A stretch of 64,000 bases of DNA from Candidatus Heimdallarchaeota archaeon (GTDB taxonomy: Archaea > Asgardarchaeota > Heimdallarchaeia > Heimdallarchaeales > Heimdallarchaeaceae): positions 62,001-126,000 of the forward strand of contig JAUVXV010000011.1 of assembly GCA_030603365.1 (NCBI GenBank), read 5' to 3'. Below the pieces are notes generated by a model, which did no database searches, had not been told where the DNA came from, and worked only from the letters and a program-made list of their open reading frames with translations. Positions 1 to 9,190 of this stretch are shown one piece after another; within the stretch, counting starts at the first letter, position 1; each line of letters opens with the position of its first letter. Both the position numbers and the translations under genes were made by a program.

Positions 1-1098
1 GTACCATCGAGCAGGTTCTGTTTTAAGATGCTTTCTTATCATATTAAAACCAAGTTCTTTAGTTATCTCTATGTCATACACCAAAGCTTCTTCAGTTGGA
101 GCTGTATAGAGACCATCAGGCCAATAACCTTGATCCAATGTTCCAAACATGAAGATAGGTTCTCCATTAAGAAGGATGCGAGGGATATTATTTTCATCTT
201 TACCATAAGCAAATTCTCGCATAGCAAAATAGCTTTCAATCCTATCAATTAGTTCTCCTTTCCTTTCTAAAGACAAATTAAGATTATAGAGAAAGGGTTT
301 ATCAGGTTGCCAAAGTGTAGCTTCAGGGATGTCTAGAATTATTTTCTCATCAATTGCACTTTCTACTTTTGTGATAACTCGATCACTTGTTCTTACAGTA
401 GCATTAATAATATCATCAGATTTGTTTTTTATTCCAGTTAGGGTTAAGATGAGTTTTTCATCATGAATATTAGGTATCATGAAAACCCTATCAATTCTGC
501 TTCTAGAAACAGGTTCAATCCATACAGTTTGCCAAATACCGGAAACAGCTGTATAAAATGCTGCAAATGGTTTTAATACCTGTTTTCCTCTTTCTTGTTT
601 TCCTCTATTAGTTGGATCCCAAACAGAGACAACAATTACATTCTCATCTCTAAATCTAGCATATTTAGAAATTTCAAAATAAAAAGGAACATAACCACCT
701 CTGTGTTCTCCAACAAATTGTCCGTTAACCCACACTCTAGTTTCCCAATCAACTGCTCCAAAATGAAGAAGAAGATCTTGTTCTTTCCATGCTTCAGGCA
801 GTTCAAAAGTACGACGATACCATAATTTCTGATTTGGTTTGAGTTTCTTTTTTACTCCAGATAATGCTGATTCAACAGCAAATGGTACTAAAATTTTTCC
901 TTCAAAAGAAGAAGGTTTATCGTTATTTTTTGGTTGAATAGAATAATCCCATAATCCATTGAGGTTCAACCATGCATCTCGTTTAAATTGAGGTCTTGGG
1001 TATTCAGGCAAAGGTGATTCTGGATTAACGTCTTTACTCCACTTAGACATAATTTCTCCTTCAACAGGAACCCAATCTTCAAACAGCTTTTCTGACAT
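1..1098 (-). CDS. Glycoside hydrolase family 2 protein, N-terminal part (runs off the window)
   Basis: Open from an ATG at 1098 to the first base of the window (366 codons, no stop), so the C-terminal catalytic part is missing here. The order is typical of GH2 enzymes such as beta-galactosidase or beta-glucuronidase: an early segment around FKRDAWLNLNGLWDYSI, then a sugar-binding jelly roll with LWYRRTFELP and HFGAVDWETRVWVNG, then an Ig-like domain, then the start of the TIM barrel with a long MFGTLDQGYWPDGLY segment and GFNMIRKHLK. There is no signal peptide, so it is probably cytoplasmic. The substrate cannot be told because the acid/base and nucleophile glutamates lie outside. Recognition is from motifs read by eye; family is confident, substrate is not. 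Confidence 0.85.
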   Translation of the reverse strand, partial: MSEKLFEDWVPVEGEIMSKWSKDVNPESPLPEYPRPQFKRDAWLNLNGLWDYSIQPKNNDKPSSFEGKILVPFAVESALSGVKKKLKPNQKLWYRRTFELPEAWKEQDLLLHFGAVDWETRVWVNGQFVGEHRGGYVPFYFEISKYARFRDENVIVVSVWDPTNRGKQERGKQVLKPFAAFYTAVSGIWQTVWIEPVSRSRIDRVFMIPNIHDEKLILTLTGIKNKSDDIINATVRTSDRVITKVESAIDEKIILDIPEATLWQPDKPFLYNLNLSLERKGELIDRIESYFAMREFAYGKDENNIPRILLNGEPIFMFGTLDQGYWPDGLYTAPTEEALVYDIEITKELGFNMIRKHLKTEPARWY

Positions 1099-1153
1099 TG
1101 AGCAAGAAAAAATAAACAAGTTGAAAAGTCTTATGGAGGAAAGTTTTTGATAT

Positions 1154-1360
1154 TTATTCGTCTTTAAAACTGAATTCAAGATCCATACTGCCAGTAAATA
1201 GATTTACAAATTGAGTGCTGCGTTTATCTTCGGGAACGTTTTCTCTATCCATTTCATCCTTGATTTCTTCTTTAAGCTCCGCTAACTCTTTATTGGTGTT
1301 AAATATTATTTCATTTAACATTAAGATGTGGCGTAGTTTACTAACTTTTACTGTGGACAC
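1154..1360 (-). CDS. Hypothetical small charged protein
   Basis: Sixty-eight residues from a GTG at 1360, rich in Lys and Glu, with a probable helix around LNEIIFNTNKELAELKEEIK. The same frame stays open upstream to a stop at 1499-1501 without an ATG, and the added residues still look protein-like (LPPLDTGVYVSTVKVS). It could therefore be a longer protein with an unusual start, or the remains of a gene that lost its 5' end. It lies just upstream of the GH2 gene on the same strand. The C-terminal segment RSTQFVNLFTGSMDLEFSF resembles small DUF3467-like proteins, which is only a guess. I assign no function. Confidence 0.4.
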   Translation of the reverse strand: MSTVKVSKLRHILMLNEIIFNTNKELAELKEEIKDEMDRENVPEDKRSTQFVNLFTGSMDLEFSFKDE

Positions 1361-1841
1361 ATAAACGCCTGTATCTAAAGGAGGAAGAACAATTGAATTG
1401 ATAATTTTCTCATGTACTTCTTTTTCTTCATTCTTTTTATTGTTACTTCTAGAAATTTCTTTATTGATATCATCTCCAAATTGGCTTTTAAAGCAGTATT
1501 AGTTTTCATCTCTCAGCTTTAACCTTTCAGCTTAAACTATTCACTTTTCACTTTCAATTTTCTACTTCGAAATTTGACAATTCAAAGACATCATTTCTCC
1601 CTTAAACTTGCATTTCAGCCTCTTAAACTGATGATTTTCAAAATTCCTTAATAAAGGTGAGTTTTACTGTAGTTCAACAAATAAGGTGAAGTGAAAAAAA
1701 TGAAAATAATCTCAAAACCCAGAAAAACCCGAACTGAAAGAATTGAATATTGGTCATTTGGTGGTCACTTTTTCTCATCACTCTCTAATAAGGTGACCAG
1801 TAATAGTTCAATTAGAAAGTAAAAGTGCTTAAGGTGCTTAA
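1361..1841. other. Intergenic region upstream of the MFS exporter
   Basis: About 480 bases without an annotated gene. The first 138 bases are an open extension of the small minus-strand frame. Then follow low-complexity runs with a direct repeat (CAGCTTTAAC and CAGCTTAAAC near 1514-1540) and, close to the exporter, an inverted repeat listed separately. I see no structured RNA or mobile element here. Confidence 0.5.
1741..1813. promoter_or_regulatory. Imperfect inverted repeat, possible operator for the exporter
   Basis: The arm at 1741-1756 (AATTGAATATTGGTCA) is mirrored at 1794-1813 by the complement of AATTGAACTATTACTGGTCA. A shorter GGTCAC/GTGACC pair (1762-1767 with 1793-1798) lies inside. 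The arms end about 30 bases before the exporter start, a usual place for repressor binding. The symmetry is seen directly; operator function is inference. Confidence 0.35.
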
Positions 1842-3296
1842 ATGGAAAATAATCAGGCAGATACTGAAATTCAAAATGATTTAAGCACTGAGAAAAAGAA
1901 AACCAACCCTTTGGTTCTTCTGAAGAGTTGGGATTTCTCAGCATTATTTCTTGGTGGTTTTATTAGTAATGTAGGCTCATACTTTACTAGCGTTGCAATA
2001 ATTTTCTTAGGTCTTGCTTTTACTAGTGGTCTAACTGAAAACGAGGCAACCAGAGCTATTGCTCTAATGACCACCTTCACATTAGCTCCAATGTTAGTTT
2101 TAGGACCAATTGCTGGTGTCTTAGCAGATAAATTTGATAGAAAGAAAGTAATGATAGTAGCTGATGTACTAGGAGCAACTGCTGCTTTTGGTTTGATATT
2201 TACTACACAGATGTGGCATTTGTATCTTTTTGCTATCTTCAACTCATCTGTGAGACAGTTCTTTTATCCAGCCAAAACAGCCAGCATTCCAAGAATCGTT
2301 AAGCAGGATCAGTTACTCTCAGCAAATGGCTTTATTCAAACGACCAGTCAACTTTCTAGATTGATTGGTCCATTACTAGCTGGATTTCTTATCGCAGCTT
2401 TTGGATTCGACATTGCATTCATTATTGATGGATGTTCATATATCGCATCAGCAATTCTATTATTTACAATAAGAAGAGATCTCAAACCAGAAAGAACTGA
2501 AGAAAAAATTACAATCAGAAGTGTTGGAACTGGATTAAAGGATGGCTTCAGATTAGCTTTTGGAGATAAAATCATTACCTTCGTCATCATACTATTCTCA
2601 TTTACAATACTAATGATAGGAATGGTAGATCCCCTTATTGTTCCTTACATGAGCTTTGAATTTGGTATAGGAGAAGAGGAATTTGGTATGATGATGAGTT
2701 TTGCTGCAATCAGTGGATTGATACTAGCAATTTTTCTGTCAATTAAGGGGCAAATAAAAAGAAAACTGACCTTCATGTCGGCTACAATTTTAGTAGCAAG
2801 TATCTGCCTAGCTTTTCTTGGTCTAGCCCCTTATTTACCTGGAGGATCAGCATGGATATGGGCAGGAATGATCTTAGTAGGTTGCATCAATGTTGGGTTC
2901 AACTTACCATTCGCTACTCTCCTCCAGCGTATTATCCCTGACAAAGATTTAGGGAAAATATCTGGTGTAATTGATACTGTAATTACTGCAGCATCTGTAA
3001 CAGCTTCTGGAATTGCAGCAGGTTTAGCAGGAGTTATTTCTACAAGCTGGATATTTCTCACACTCACCATAGCCATAGCAGTTGGTGGAATTGTAGGATT
3101 ATTAGTAATAAAATACAAGAAACTTGATAAGATTGCTCAACTCCGCGAAGAAGAAATGAAAGCAATCAAAGAATTAGAAGAAAAGGAGAAGAAATCTAAA
3201 GAGAAAATCGTTGATTTCGATGAACAGGTACAGCTCACCTTAGACAAACTAAAATCCGAGGATCCTCTCCAGGTTCCTTATCCCACTTTAGACTAA
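1842..3296 (+). CDS. Major facilitator superfamily exporter (MFS_3/EntS-like)
   Basis: A 484-residue protein with about twelve membrane helices. The loop after helix 2 has the MFS motif A form GVLADKFDRKKVM (residues about 93-105), and the sequence pattern FSALFLGGFISNVGSYF at the start is typical of the enterobactin-exporter-like MFS_3 group. The N-terminal 25 residues are polar, and the C-terminal 60 are a charged helix (KELEEKEKKSKEK) that should be cytoplasmic and could pair with a partner. It stands alone on the plus strand, with a possible operator upstream. The substrate is unknown; members of this group export siderophores, drugs or lipids. The start ATG follows AAGGTG by six bases. 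Confidence 0.85.
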   Translation: MENNQADTEIQNDLSTEKKKTNPLVLLKSWDFSALFLGGFISNVGSYFTSVAIIFLGLAFTSGLTENEATRAIALMTTFTLAPMLVLGPIAGVLADKFDRKKVMIVADVLGATAAFGLIFTTQMWHLYLFAIFNSSVRQFFYPAKTASIPRIVKQDQLLSANGFIQTTSQLSRLIGPLLAGFLIAAFGFDIAFIIDGCSYIASAILLFTIRRDLKPERTEEKITIRSVGTGLKDGFRLAFGDKIITFVIILFSFTILMIGMVDPLIVPYMSFEFGIGEEEFGMMMSFAAISGLILAIFLSIKGQIKRKLTFMSATILVASICLAFLGLAPYLPGGSAWIWAGMILVGCINVGFNLPFATLLQRIIPDKDLGKISGVIDTVITAASVTASGIAAGLAGVISTSWIFLTLTIAIAVGGIVGLLVIKYKKLDKIAQLREEEMKAIKELEEKEKKSKEKIVDFDEQVQLTLDKLKSEDPLQVPYPTLD

Positions 3297-3365
3297 TCAC
3301 CTCTCTTCTTTTTTCTTTTTTAAATTAATATACAACAAAAAAATAGTAGGGAGGAGAATTTAATT

Positions 3366-4682
3366 TTAAGATCGTTCGGGTTGTTTTTTTAGTCCCAGTA
3401 TATCTGCATATCCATCCATATCTAGAAATCCATGCCCACTTATGTTGAATAGGATAGTTTTCTTTTCGTTATTTTCTTTACATTTAATTGCTTCATCTAT
3501 TGCACAGGCAACACTATATGCTGATTCAGGTGCAGGTAAGAATCCTTCAGCTTGAACAAACTCTCTAGCCTTTTGGAAGACGTATTTTTCATCAGCAGGA
3601 TAAGCAATTGTGTCAATATATCCAAGATGTCTTAAAAGACTCAGAATTGGGGCACTTCCATGATACCTAAGTCCATCTCCCCTTATTGGGACCATAGTTA
3701 CTTGGTGACCAAGAGTATACATTTTCAACATGGGTGTCATTTCTGCATGATCAGCAAAGTCATACTTGTACTCTCCTTGCATGTTAGCAGCTGCTTCACT
3801 TTGTGCAGCAATAAACTGAATATCTTCTTTCTTTGTTAAAACATCCTGCATCCAAGGTAAGGCAATACCTCCAAAGTTGCTTCCTCCACCAAGGCATGAA
3901 ATAACCACATCTGGGTATTCTCCAGCGATTTCCATTTGTTTCTTAGTCTCTAAACCTATTATAGATTGGTGTAACATTACATGATTCAAAACAGAACCAA
4001 GACAATAAACAGCTTTTGGATCTTTTTTAGAATCTTCTAATCCTTCAGAAATAGCTATACCTAATGATCCATTATGGTCAGGATTTTCAGCATATAATTT
4101 CTTACCAAATTCGGTTTGTTTACTTGGAGATGCATATACATCCGCACCAAACATTTGCATGAAGTTCAATCTTTGAGGTTTCCATCTATAAACTGCCCTA
4201 ACCCAATACACAGTACATTCTAGTCCAACTAAACTAGAAGCATAAGCAAGTGCATTACCCCATTGTCCTGCGCCTGTTTCAGTTGTAAGGCGCTCAAACC
4301 CTTGTTCTTTTGCATAATAAGCTTGTGCAAGAGCAGTATTTACTTTGTGACTACCTGTAGGACTGTAAAATTCTGATTTGTAAAATAGTTTTGCAGGAGT
4401 ACCTAATTTCTTTTCTAGATTCTTGGCTCTGAAAAGTGCTCTAGGTCTACCCGCGGCTAAGTACAACTCCTGAATTCCTTCAGGAATAGGGATCCATCTC
4501 TCTCCAGACATTTCTTGTTTTAGACATTCACCAATCAGGAGATTGGGAAGATCATCAACTCTAGAATAGCCTTCAGGAGGATCCATCGGGGGTGGAAGAG
4601 GTTCTGGTAAATCAGGAATGATATTATACCATTTTGTAGGTAGTTCATCAGCTTTTAAAATTATACTTCTATCATCTGTCAT
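3366..4682 (-). CDS. trpB2: Tryptophan synthase beta chain-like, TrpB2 type
   Basis: Pyridoxal-phosphate enzyme of 438 residues joining indole and serine to tryptophan. The TrpB2 subgroup is shown by the N-terminal extension (PTKWYNIIPDLPEPLPPP) absent from TrpB1, and by the RWIPIPEGI region. The PLP lysine is Lys113 in TGSHKVNTA, and the phosphate-binding loop is CLGGGSNFGG. The length is normal. There is no trpA or other trp gene nearby, as is common for TrpB2, which can work alone on free indole. It is divergent from the asparagine-synthetase-like gene, with 110 bases between the two starts that must hold both promoters. Confidence in family is high; a role in indole salvage is inference. 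Confidence 0.93.
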   Translation of the reverse strand: MTDDRSIILKADELPTKWYNIIPDLPEPLPPPMDPPEGYSRVDDLPNLLIGECLKQEMSGERWIPIPEGIQELYLAAGRPRALFRAKNLEKKLGTPAKLFYKSEFYSPTGSHKVNTALAQAYYAKEQGFERLTTETGAGQWGNALAYASSLVGLECTVYWVRAVYRWKPQRLNFMQMFGADVYASPSKQTEFGKKLYAENPDHNGSLGIAISEGLEDSKKDPKAVYCLGSVLNHVMLHQSIIGLETKKQMEIAGEYPDVVISCLGGGSNFGGIALPWMQDVLTKKEDIQFIAAQSEAAANMQGEYKYDFADHAEMTPMLKMYTLGHQVTMVPIRGDGLRYHGSAPILSLLRHLGYIDTIAYPADEKYVFQKAREFVQAEGFLPAPESAYSVACAIDEAIKCKENNEKKTILFNISGHGFLDMDGYADILGLKKQPERS

Positions 4683-4792
4683 TTTCTAAACCTTGTTTTT
4701 CAACTAAATAATTCAAATAACTGAAATTATAAATCTTCCGTAGATATTTTAACAAAGAAAAGTTTAAATTTTTCGAGTGGTTATCCAACAAC

Positions 4793-6535
4793 ATGGGTGG
4801 ATTCTTCCTTACAGACAACGAATCTAGCAATTTAGAAGAAAAAATCAAACATATTTTTCTTGCTAAGGATATGGAAAAATATGACTTGTTCAATTTTGGT
4901 AAATTCAAAGTCTTTTATTTTCATAAGATAGGTCACTCAGAATTCAACCATGTATTCAAAAAAGGTCAAGATTACATCATTGGAGTAGGAGTATTCTTCT
5001 ATAATAATCAATTTGGAATTAAAGCTCTAGAAGAGATTTATGTTAATTTAAAGAGCAAACAAGATTTTTCTATCTTTAATCAAGTTCTAGGTCACTTTAA
5101 TTTTATTTTTTACATAAATGGAGAACTGAGAGTAATTACTGATAAAACTGGAACATATCATTCCTATTACAGTTTTAGTGATGGATACCATTATGCTTCA
5201 ACTTCATTCTATTCAATTATTGAATTTCTAGAAAAAATAACCATAAGTAAACAAGAACTTATAGAATTCATGATGATTGAAGCTTTTATCGGACCAAAAA
5301 CAGCTGTCAAAGAGATAAACTTCTTAGAATTTGGTCAGATTCATCAGCTAGTGTCTAAAAGTGAGAAGAAATCCCTTCAATACTTCATCGAAAAAAGAAT
5401 AGACAAACCCACTGATTTGAAACTTATAACTGAAAAAATAAACAATTATTTCGAAATATTCAAAGACCTTGATTACTCTGTTTCATGTGATTTATCTGCT
5501 GGTTATGATACAAGACTTATCTGTGCAATTTTCAAGAAGTTGAATCTAAAACACATCCTGAATACTAATCAGAACGTAGAAGATCCCATAGATTCAGCAA
5601 TACCATTAGAAATAGCTAAAAATGAAGGTTTAGAAATAGTATCATTTACTAGAGAAGAGGAAAAATATGATCAAGATAAGCTCTTGAATGAATCTTTCGA
5701 TAAGAACGAACTCATGAGAGATAACTTCACTGCTAGATATTCTGCAAAATACTTCGAAGATAAGTCACAAAGGTTTGATATGATAGTAGGTGGATATGGA
5801 GGAGAACTCTATAGGGATATCAAGTATAGAAATACTAAGAATTACAATTACCTATTTACTAAACAATATACTGAATATAATGCGAAGTTAATTCTAAAAG
5901 GAAAAGATTGGTCAAAATATACTCGTAATTTAAGAAAGAAATTCAATACATTTCTAAGTACTAGTGGAAATAAACCATCTAAAGAAGATTTAGAAAAAAT
6001 CTACTATTATCTAAAAATGATGTACTGGGGGTGTACTAGAGTTACATACTTTAACCAATACGGTTATCGATTTCACCCTCTTCTAGATTATGAAATAGCA
6101 GGATATACATTTGATATCCCAAAAGAAGTAAAAGATGAAGAGAAATTCAACATGGAATTAATTGAAGAATATGACAGTAAATATGCTAGTTACAATTCTA
6201 ATTATAATTACAATTTTATATGGGATGAAAGTAAAAGAAAGATAATAAATCCACCTGTAGCCACTAAAACAAAAATCAAAAGAATAATTGGTAAAATAGT
6301 TAGATTCGTTATCAGAGATGAATACTACCTATTCAAATTAAAACAACTTATAGGTAAGAGACCAACTCAGAAAAAAGAAACAAAGGGATGGAGAAAACAT
6401 CTGGATGAAGAATTACTTTTCACGAGGTTTTTTGGTAATCGTATTCATAAACTTGAATTAGATGAAAAGATGCTAGGAAGAGTTTATACTGTCGAGAAAT
6501 TTCTTGAAAGATACAAAGAGAAATTAAAAAGATAA
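4793..6535 (+). CDS. Asparagine synthetase-like amidotransferase domain protein
   Basis: Protein of 580 residues. The second half carries the PP-loop ATP pyrophosphatase signature of the asparagine synthase family as SCDLSAGYDTRL (about residues 227-238), followed by FDMIVGGYGGELYRD. The first 190 residues look like the class II glutaminase fold (FNQVLGHFNFIFYINGE, TDKTGTYHSYY), but the protein starts MGGFF, so the catalytic cysteine expected at position 2 is absent. It would then need free ammonia or act as an adenylating ligase or cyclase, as in beta-lactam synthetase or lasso-peptide cyclase relatives. The C-terminus is Lys-rich. The product is unknown. No peptide precursor or sugar operon is adjacent. 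Confidence 0.75.
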   Translation: MGGFFLTDNESSNLEEKIKHIFLAKDMEKYDLFNFGKFKVFYFHKIGHSEFNHVFKKGQDYIIGVGVFFYNNQFGIKALEEIYVNLKSKQDFSIFNQVLGHFNFIFYINGELRVITDKTGTYHSYYSFSDGYHYASTSFYSIIEFLEKITISKQELIEFMMIEAFIGPKTAVKEINFLEFGQIHQLVSKSEKKSLQYFIEKRIDKPTDLKLITEKINNYFEIFKDLDYSVSCDLSAGYDTRLICAIFKKLNLKHILNTNQNVEDPIDSAIPLEIAKNEGLEIVSFTREEEKYDQDKLLNESFDKNELMRDNFTARYSAKYFEDKSQRFDMIVGGYGGELYRDIKYRNTKNYNYLFTKQYTEYNAKLILKGKDWSKYTRNLRKKFNTFLSTSGNKPSKEDLEKIYYYLKMMYWGCTRVTYFNQYGYRFHPLLDYEIAGYTFDIPKEVKDEEKFNMELIEEYDSKYASYNSNYNYNFIWDESKRKIINPPVATKTKIKRIIGKIVRFVIRDEYYLFKLKQLIGKRPTQKKETKGWRKHLDEELLFTRFFGNRIHKLELDEKMLGRVYTVEKFLERYKEKLKR

Positions 6536-6544
6536 AAAGAGAAT

Positions 6545-6733
6545 TTACTTCTTGTAAGAACTAAAAGAGTAAGAAATTACACTCTTTGGACAGATATCTG
6601 CACATGTGCCACATAATATACACTCTCTGTGCTCAAATTTTCCTCTGTTAACCATTTCCTCAACTGGCAAGCTCATTGGACATGCTCTATCATATCTGTG
6701 ACAGTTGATACAAGCTTCTTTGTCAGCTTTCAT
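6545..6733 (-). CDS. Small ferredoxin-like 4Fe-4S protein
   Basis: Sixty-two residues with two cysteine clusters. The second, CILCGTCADICP, is a complete CxxCxxCxxxCP motif. The first, CINCHRYDRACP, has tyrosine where the third cysteine should be, so the first cluster would have only three cysteine ligands, or be lost, or be a 3Fe-4S centre. The sequence resembles the cytoplasmic tail of NapH/NosR-type membrane ferredoxins (ACPMSLPVEEMV), so it may be a detached tail of such a protein. It lies downstream of the membrane zinc-ribbon gene on the same strand with 16 bases between. A role in electron transfer is likely; the partner is unknown. Confidence 0.7.
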   Translation of the reverse strand: MKADKEACINCHRYDRACPMSLPVEEMVNRGKFEHRECILCGTCADICPKSVISYSFSSYKK

Positions 6734-6749
6734 TCTTCAAATAGAATCC

Positions 6750-7178
6750 TTATTTCAGTTTCTTTATTATACCACAATAACTACAATTTGGACAAAATTG
6801 ATAAGTTTTAGTGAAACTACTTCCGCACCTTGGGCAAAATGAAGCAGCTAATTCATCTACCTTCAGAGAACCCTTAGGTCCTTGTCTAGTAGATTTGTCA
6901 CTTGTTGTTACTGGGACATTTTCAAAAATATCAGCGTCAAAATCTATAGACATAAGTTGTTTTATTTTTCTAGCTTTAAAATAGAATGAAAAGGTTTGGT
7001 AAATAATAACAAGAAAACCAATGGTAGAATAAAATGTAAAATCCATCCAACTAAGGTATTCTCGCAGGGGAACAAAAATCCCAAATATTATTCCTCCAGA
7101 TACAATAAGAAATGATAGTAGAGATAGTTTGATTACTTCAGTCTTAATTGCTTTTTTAGCTAATATATCTGGTAACAT
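6750..7178 (-). CDS. Two-helix membrane protein with C-terminal zinc ribbon
   Basis: Protein of 142 residues. Two hydrophobic helices (about 18-36 and 48-66, LSLLSFLIVSGGIIFGIFV and STIGFLVIIYQTFSFYF) are followed by a basic stretch, a polar linker and a zinc ribbon made of CPRCG and CPNCSYCG near the C-terminus. It is one of five membrane-plus-zinc-ribbon proteins in this window. The gene probably forms a transcription unit with the ferredoxin-like gene just downstream. Function is unknown; the ribbon should face the cytoplasm and could bind protein or nucleic acid. Confidence 0.65.
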   Translation of the reverse strand: MLPDILAKKAIKTEVIKLSLLSFLIVSGGIIFGIFVPLREYLSWMDFTFYSTIGFLVIIYQTFSFYFKARKIKQLMSIDFDADIFENVPVTTSDKSTRQGPKGSLKVDELAASFCPRCGSSFTKTYQFCPNCSYCGIIKKLK

Positions 7179-7233
7179 TAAGGAATATTTTTGTTAGACA
7201 TTTATTTATTTTTACATTCATTGTTCTTCAAAA

Positions 7234-7265
7234 ATTATTTAAGTGTGAGAGAGTATACCTTATTT
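7234..7265 (+). promoter_or_regulatory. TATA-box promoter of first binding-protein gene
   Basis: The A/T-rich box TTATTTAA at 7234-7241 is centred about 27 bases before the TTG at 7265. The same spacing occurs before the two downstream paralogs, which supports initiation at or near the start codon with little or no leader. Confidence 0.5.
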
Positions 7266-9106
7266 TGAATAAGATGAAGAGAAGAGAAATATATTGTTTG
7301 ATAGCTCTATGTATTATTGTATTTCCTGCGAGTATGATTGAAGTTCAAAGTGTAGAAATACCTGAAATATTTTCGATTAGTTTACTCAGAGCAAATGTAG
7401 CTGATCCTAGACAAAATTGGGCTTTGCTAATGGAGCTTCAGCTCCCAAAGATAGGTATAGTTGTAGATTTTCATGAATCAACAAGTTGGTCGAATGTAGC
7501 TTTACGCACATGGGATTATCCACTAATAGATTTCGATTACATACCCACATACGCTGAGGGTGGATTTGATCTCCTCTTCATGAATTACCTTTGGGACCTT
7601 GATTGGAATCCATCACGTTTATTTGACACAGGTTATCCAGTTACTATTGGAGGTAATTTTTACCAATATGCTAATCCGGTTTATGATAGTCTCTTAATCA
7701 ACTATCTCAGCGAATTAGATCAGAACACTCATATTAACTATGGGAAACAATTGCAAGCTATCCTTTATGAAGACCTACCTAGTATCGCTACTTTGTACGA
7801 AAGATCACTTTATGGTTTCAAAGAAGGATTAACTGGGATAGATGCACTTTTACTAAGTACTGGAGCAGACAGATATGAATATTGGGATGCCCCCTCAGAC
7901 CATATAATAAAATACGCAATTCCTACCGATTTAGATGAGTACAATTCGTATATACAAGATAATTTCTATGATAAGTTATGGATGCAAGGTATTTATGGAA
8001 GTTTATTCAAAAGGGAACAGACAACTAGATTATGGGAACCACAAATTGCTTCTGATATCTTCATCAGTGAAGATAATCTAAATGTAACAATAAATCTAGA
8101 TCCCAATGCAAAGTTCAGTGATGGGAGTCCTGTACTAGCTGAAGATGTAGAGTATTCTTATGAACTGCACATGACACCAGCTGTAGGTTCTTCTTATTAT
8201 TGGAACCTCAATAAATGGTTAGCAAGTAACGATTCAATATCAACAGTTGGTGCAGATACCGTAACTTTTAATCTAAGTCAAACAAACGCTTTTATGTATA
8301 ACTTATTTTCCTATGGGATTGTTGATAAAAGCGAGGTTCAACCCGCAATCTCTACTTACGGATATAGTATATTTAATGAAATCCCTTTAACAGGAAATGT
8401 TTCTGATACATTAGTAAAATCATGTGGCCCTTTCAAATTAGATACTTATAATCAAACAACTAGTACAGTAAAATTAGTACCTAATACCTATTATAGTGAG
8501 TTATTGAACTACGATTCCCCATTGCTTGATGAATGGCAAATGATGTTTATTTCTGGTAAAGATACAGCTGTAGCTGAATTGATTACAGGAAACGTAGACA
8601 TTGTAGATGCTCAATACTACCCAACAATAGCTGATTTTACTCCTACTGGTGTAAAAGGAGTTTTGGTTAAAGGCCCACTCTATCAAGAAATAGCTGTTAA
8701 CATGAGACATCCTGTTTTTGGAACAGGAGAACTTACTCCATTAGGTACTCCTGAATCTGCTAAATATGTTAGAAAGGCCATCAGTCATGTAATTCCACGT
8801 ACCATAATTGCTGATGAAGTTTATGACGGTCTAGCTGTACCAGCTACAACTGCTTGCCCAGATATGGCAGTAGTTTATGATGATACTCTCCAACCTTATG
8901 CATATGATTTAGATTTAGCTCTTGAATACATGGACTATAATTGGGATATACTTGATCCACCAACAACGACTACAGGAACACCTTCAGAGACAAGTAATGG
9001 TTTTACAAAAACAATAGGTGATAATTGGATAATAAGCATAGTTCTACTCAGTCTTATTGGTTTAACTATAACACAGATTATTAGAAAGAGAAAAATGAGT
9101 TCATAA
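7265..9106 (+). CDS. Extracellular solute-binding protein, family 5, circularly permuted, membrane-anchored (copy 1)
   Basis: Protein of 613 residues from TTG (or 610 from the ATG nine bases later). It has a signal peptide (residues about 5-28), then a segment matching the usual C-terminal third of peptide/nickel-binding SBP_bac_5 proteins (LPKIGIVVDFHES, GFDLLFMNYLWDLDWNP, YGKQLQAILYEDLPSIATLY), and only then the usual N-terminal part (LWEPQIASD, PNAKFSDGSPVLAEDVEYS) and middle (VRKAISHVIPRTIIADEV, YDLDLALEYMD). A Thr-rich linker and one helix with a basic tail (IIRKRKMSS) anchor it. The domain order is therefore permuted relative to the family. It binds peptides or other small solutes outside the cell by family. 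No ABC permease or ATPase gene is adjacent. Confidence 0.85.
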   Translation: MNKMKRREIYCLIALCIIVFPASMIEVQSVEIPEIFSISLLRANVADPRQNWALLMELQLPKIGIVVDFHESTSWSNVALRTWDYPLIDFDYIPTYAEGGFDLLFMNYLWDLDWNPSRLFDTGYPVTIGGNFYQYANPVYDSLLINYLSELDQNTHINYGKQLQAILYEDLPSIATLYERSLYGFKEGLTGIDALLLSTGADRYEYWDAPSDHIIKYAIPTDLDEYNSYIQDNFYDKLWMQGIYGSLFKREQTTRLWEPQIASDIFISEDNLNVTINLDPNAKFSDGSPVLAEDVEYSYELHMTPAVGSSYYWNLNKWLASNDSISTVGADTVTFNLSQTNAFMYNLFSYGIVDKSEVQPAISTYGYSIFNEIPLTGNVSDTLVKSCGPFKLDTYNQTTSTVKLVPNTYYSELLNYDSPLLDEWQMMFISGKDTAVAELITGNVDIVDAQYYPTIADFTPTGVKGVLVKGPLYQEIAVNMRHPVFGTGELTPLGTPESAKYVRKAISHVIPRTIIADEVYDGLAVPATTACPDMAVVYDDTLQPYAYDLDLALEYMDYNWDILDPPTTTTGTPSETSNGFTKTIGDNWIISIVLLSLIGLTITQIIRKRKMSS

Positions 9107-9160
9107 ACGTCTATTTATCACTTGTTTTTCAGTATATTCTTTCTTTTTTTATGCAAAAAA

Positions 9161-9190
9161 CATATTAAGTATTGTTACTAAGGTAATATT
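9161..9190 (+). promoter_or_regulatory. TATA-box promoter of second binding-protein gene
   Basis: CATATTAAG at 9161-9169 sits about 26 bases before the TTG at 9190 and after a run of A, as in the paralog promoters. No Shine-Dalgarno sequence is evident, consistent with a leaderless or nearly leaderless transcript. Confidence 0.5.
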
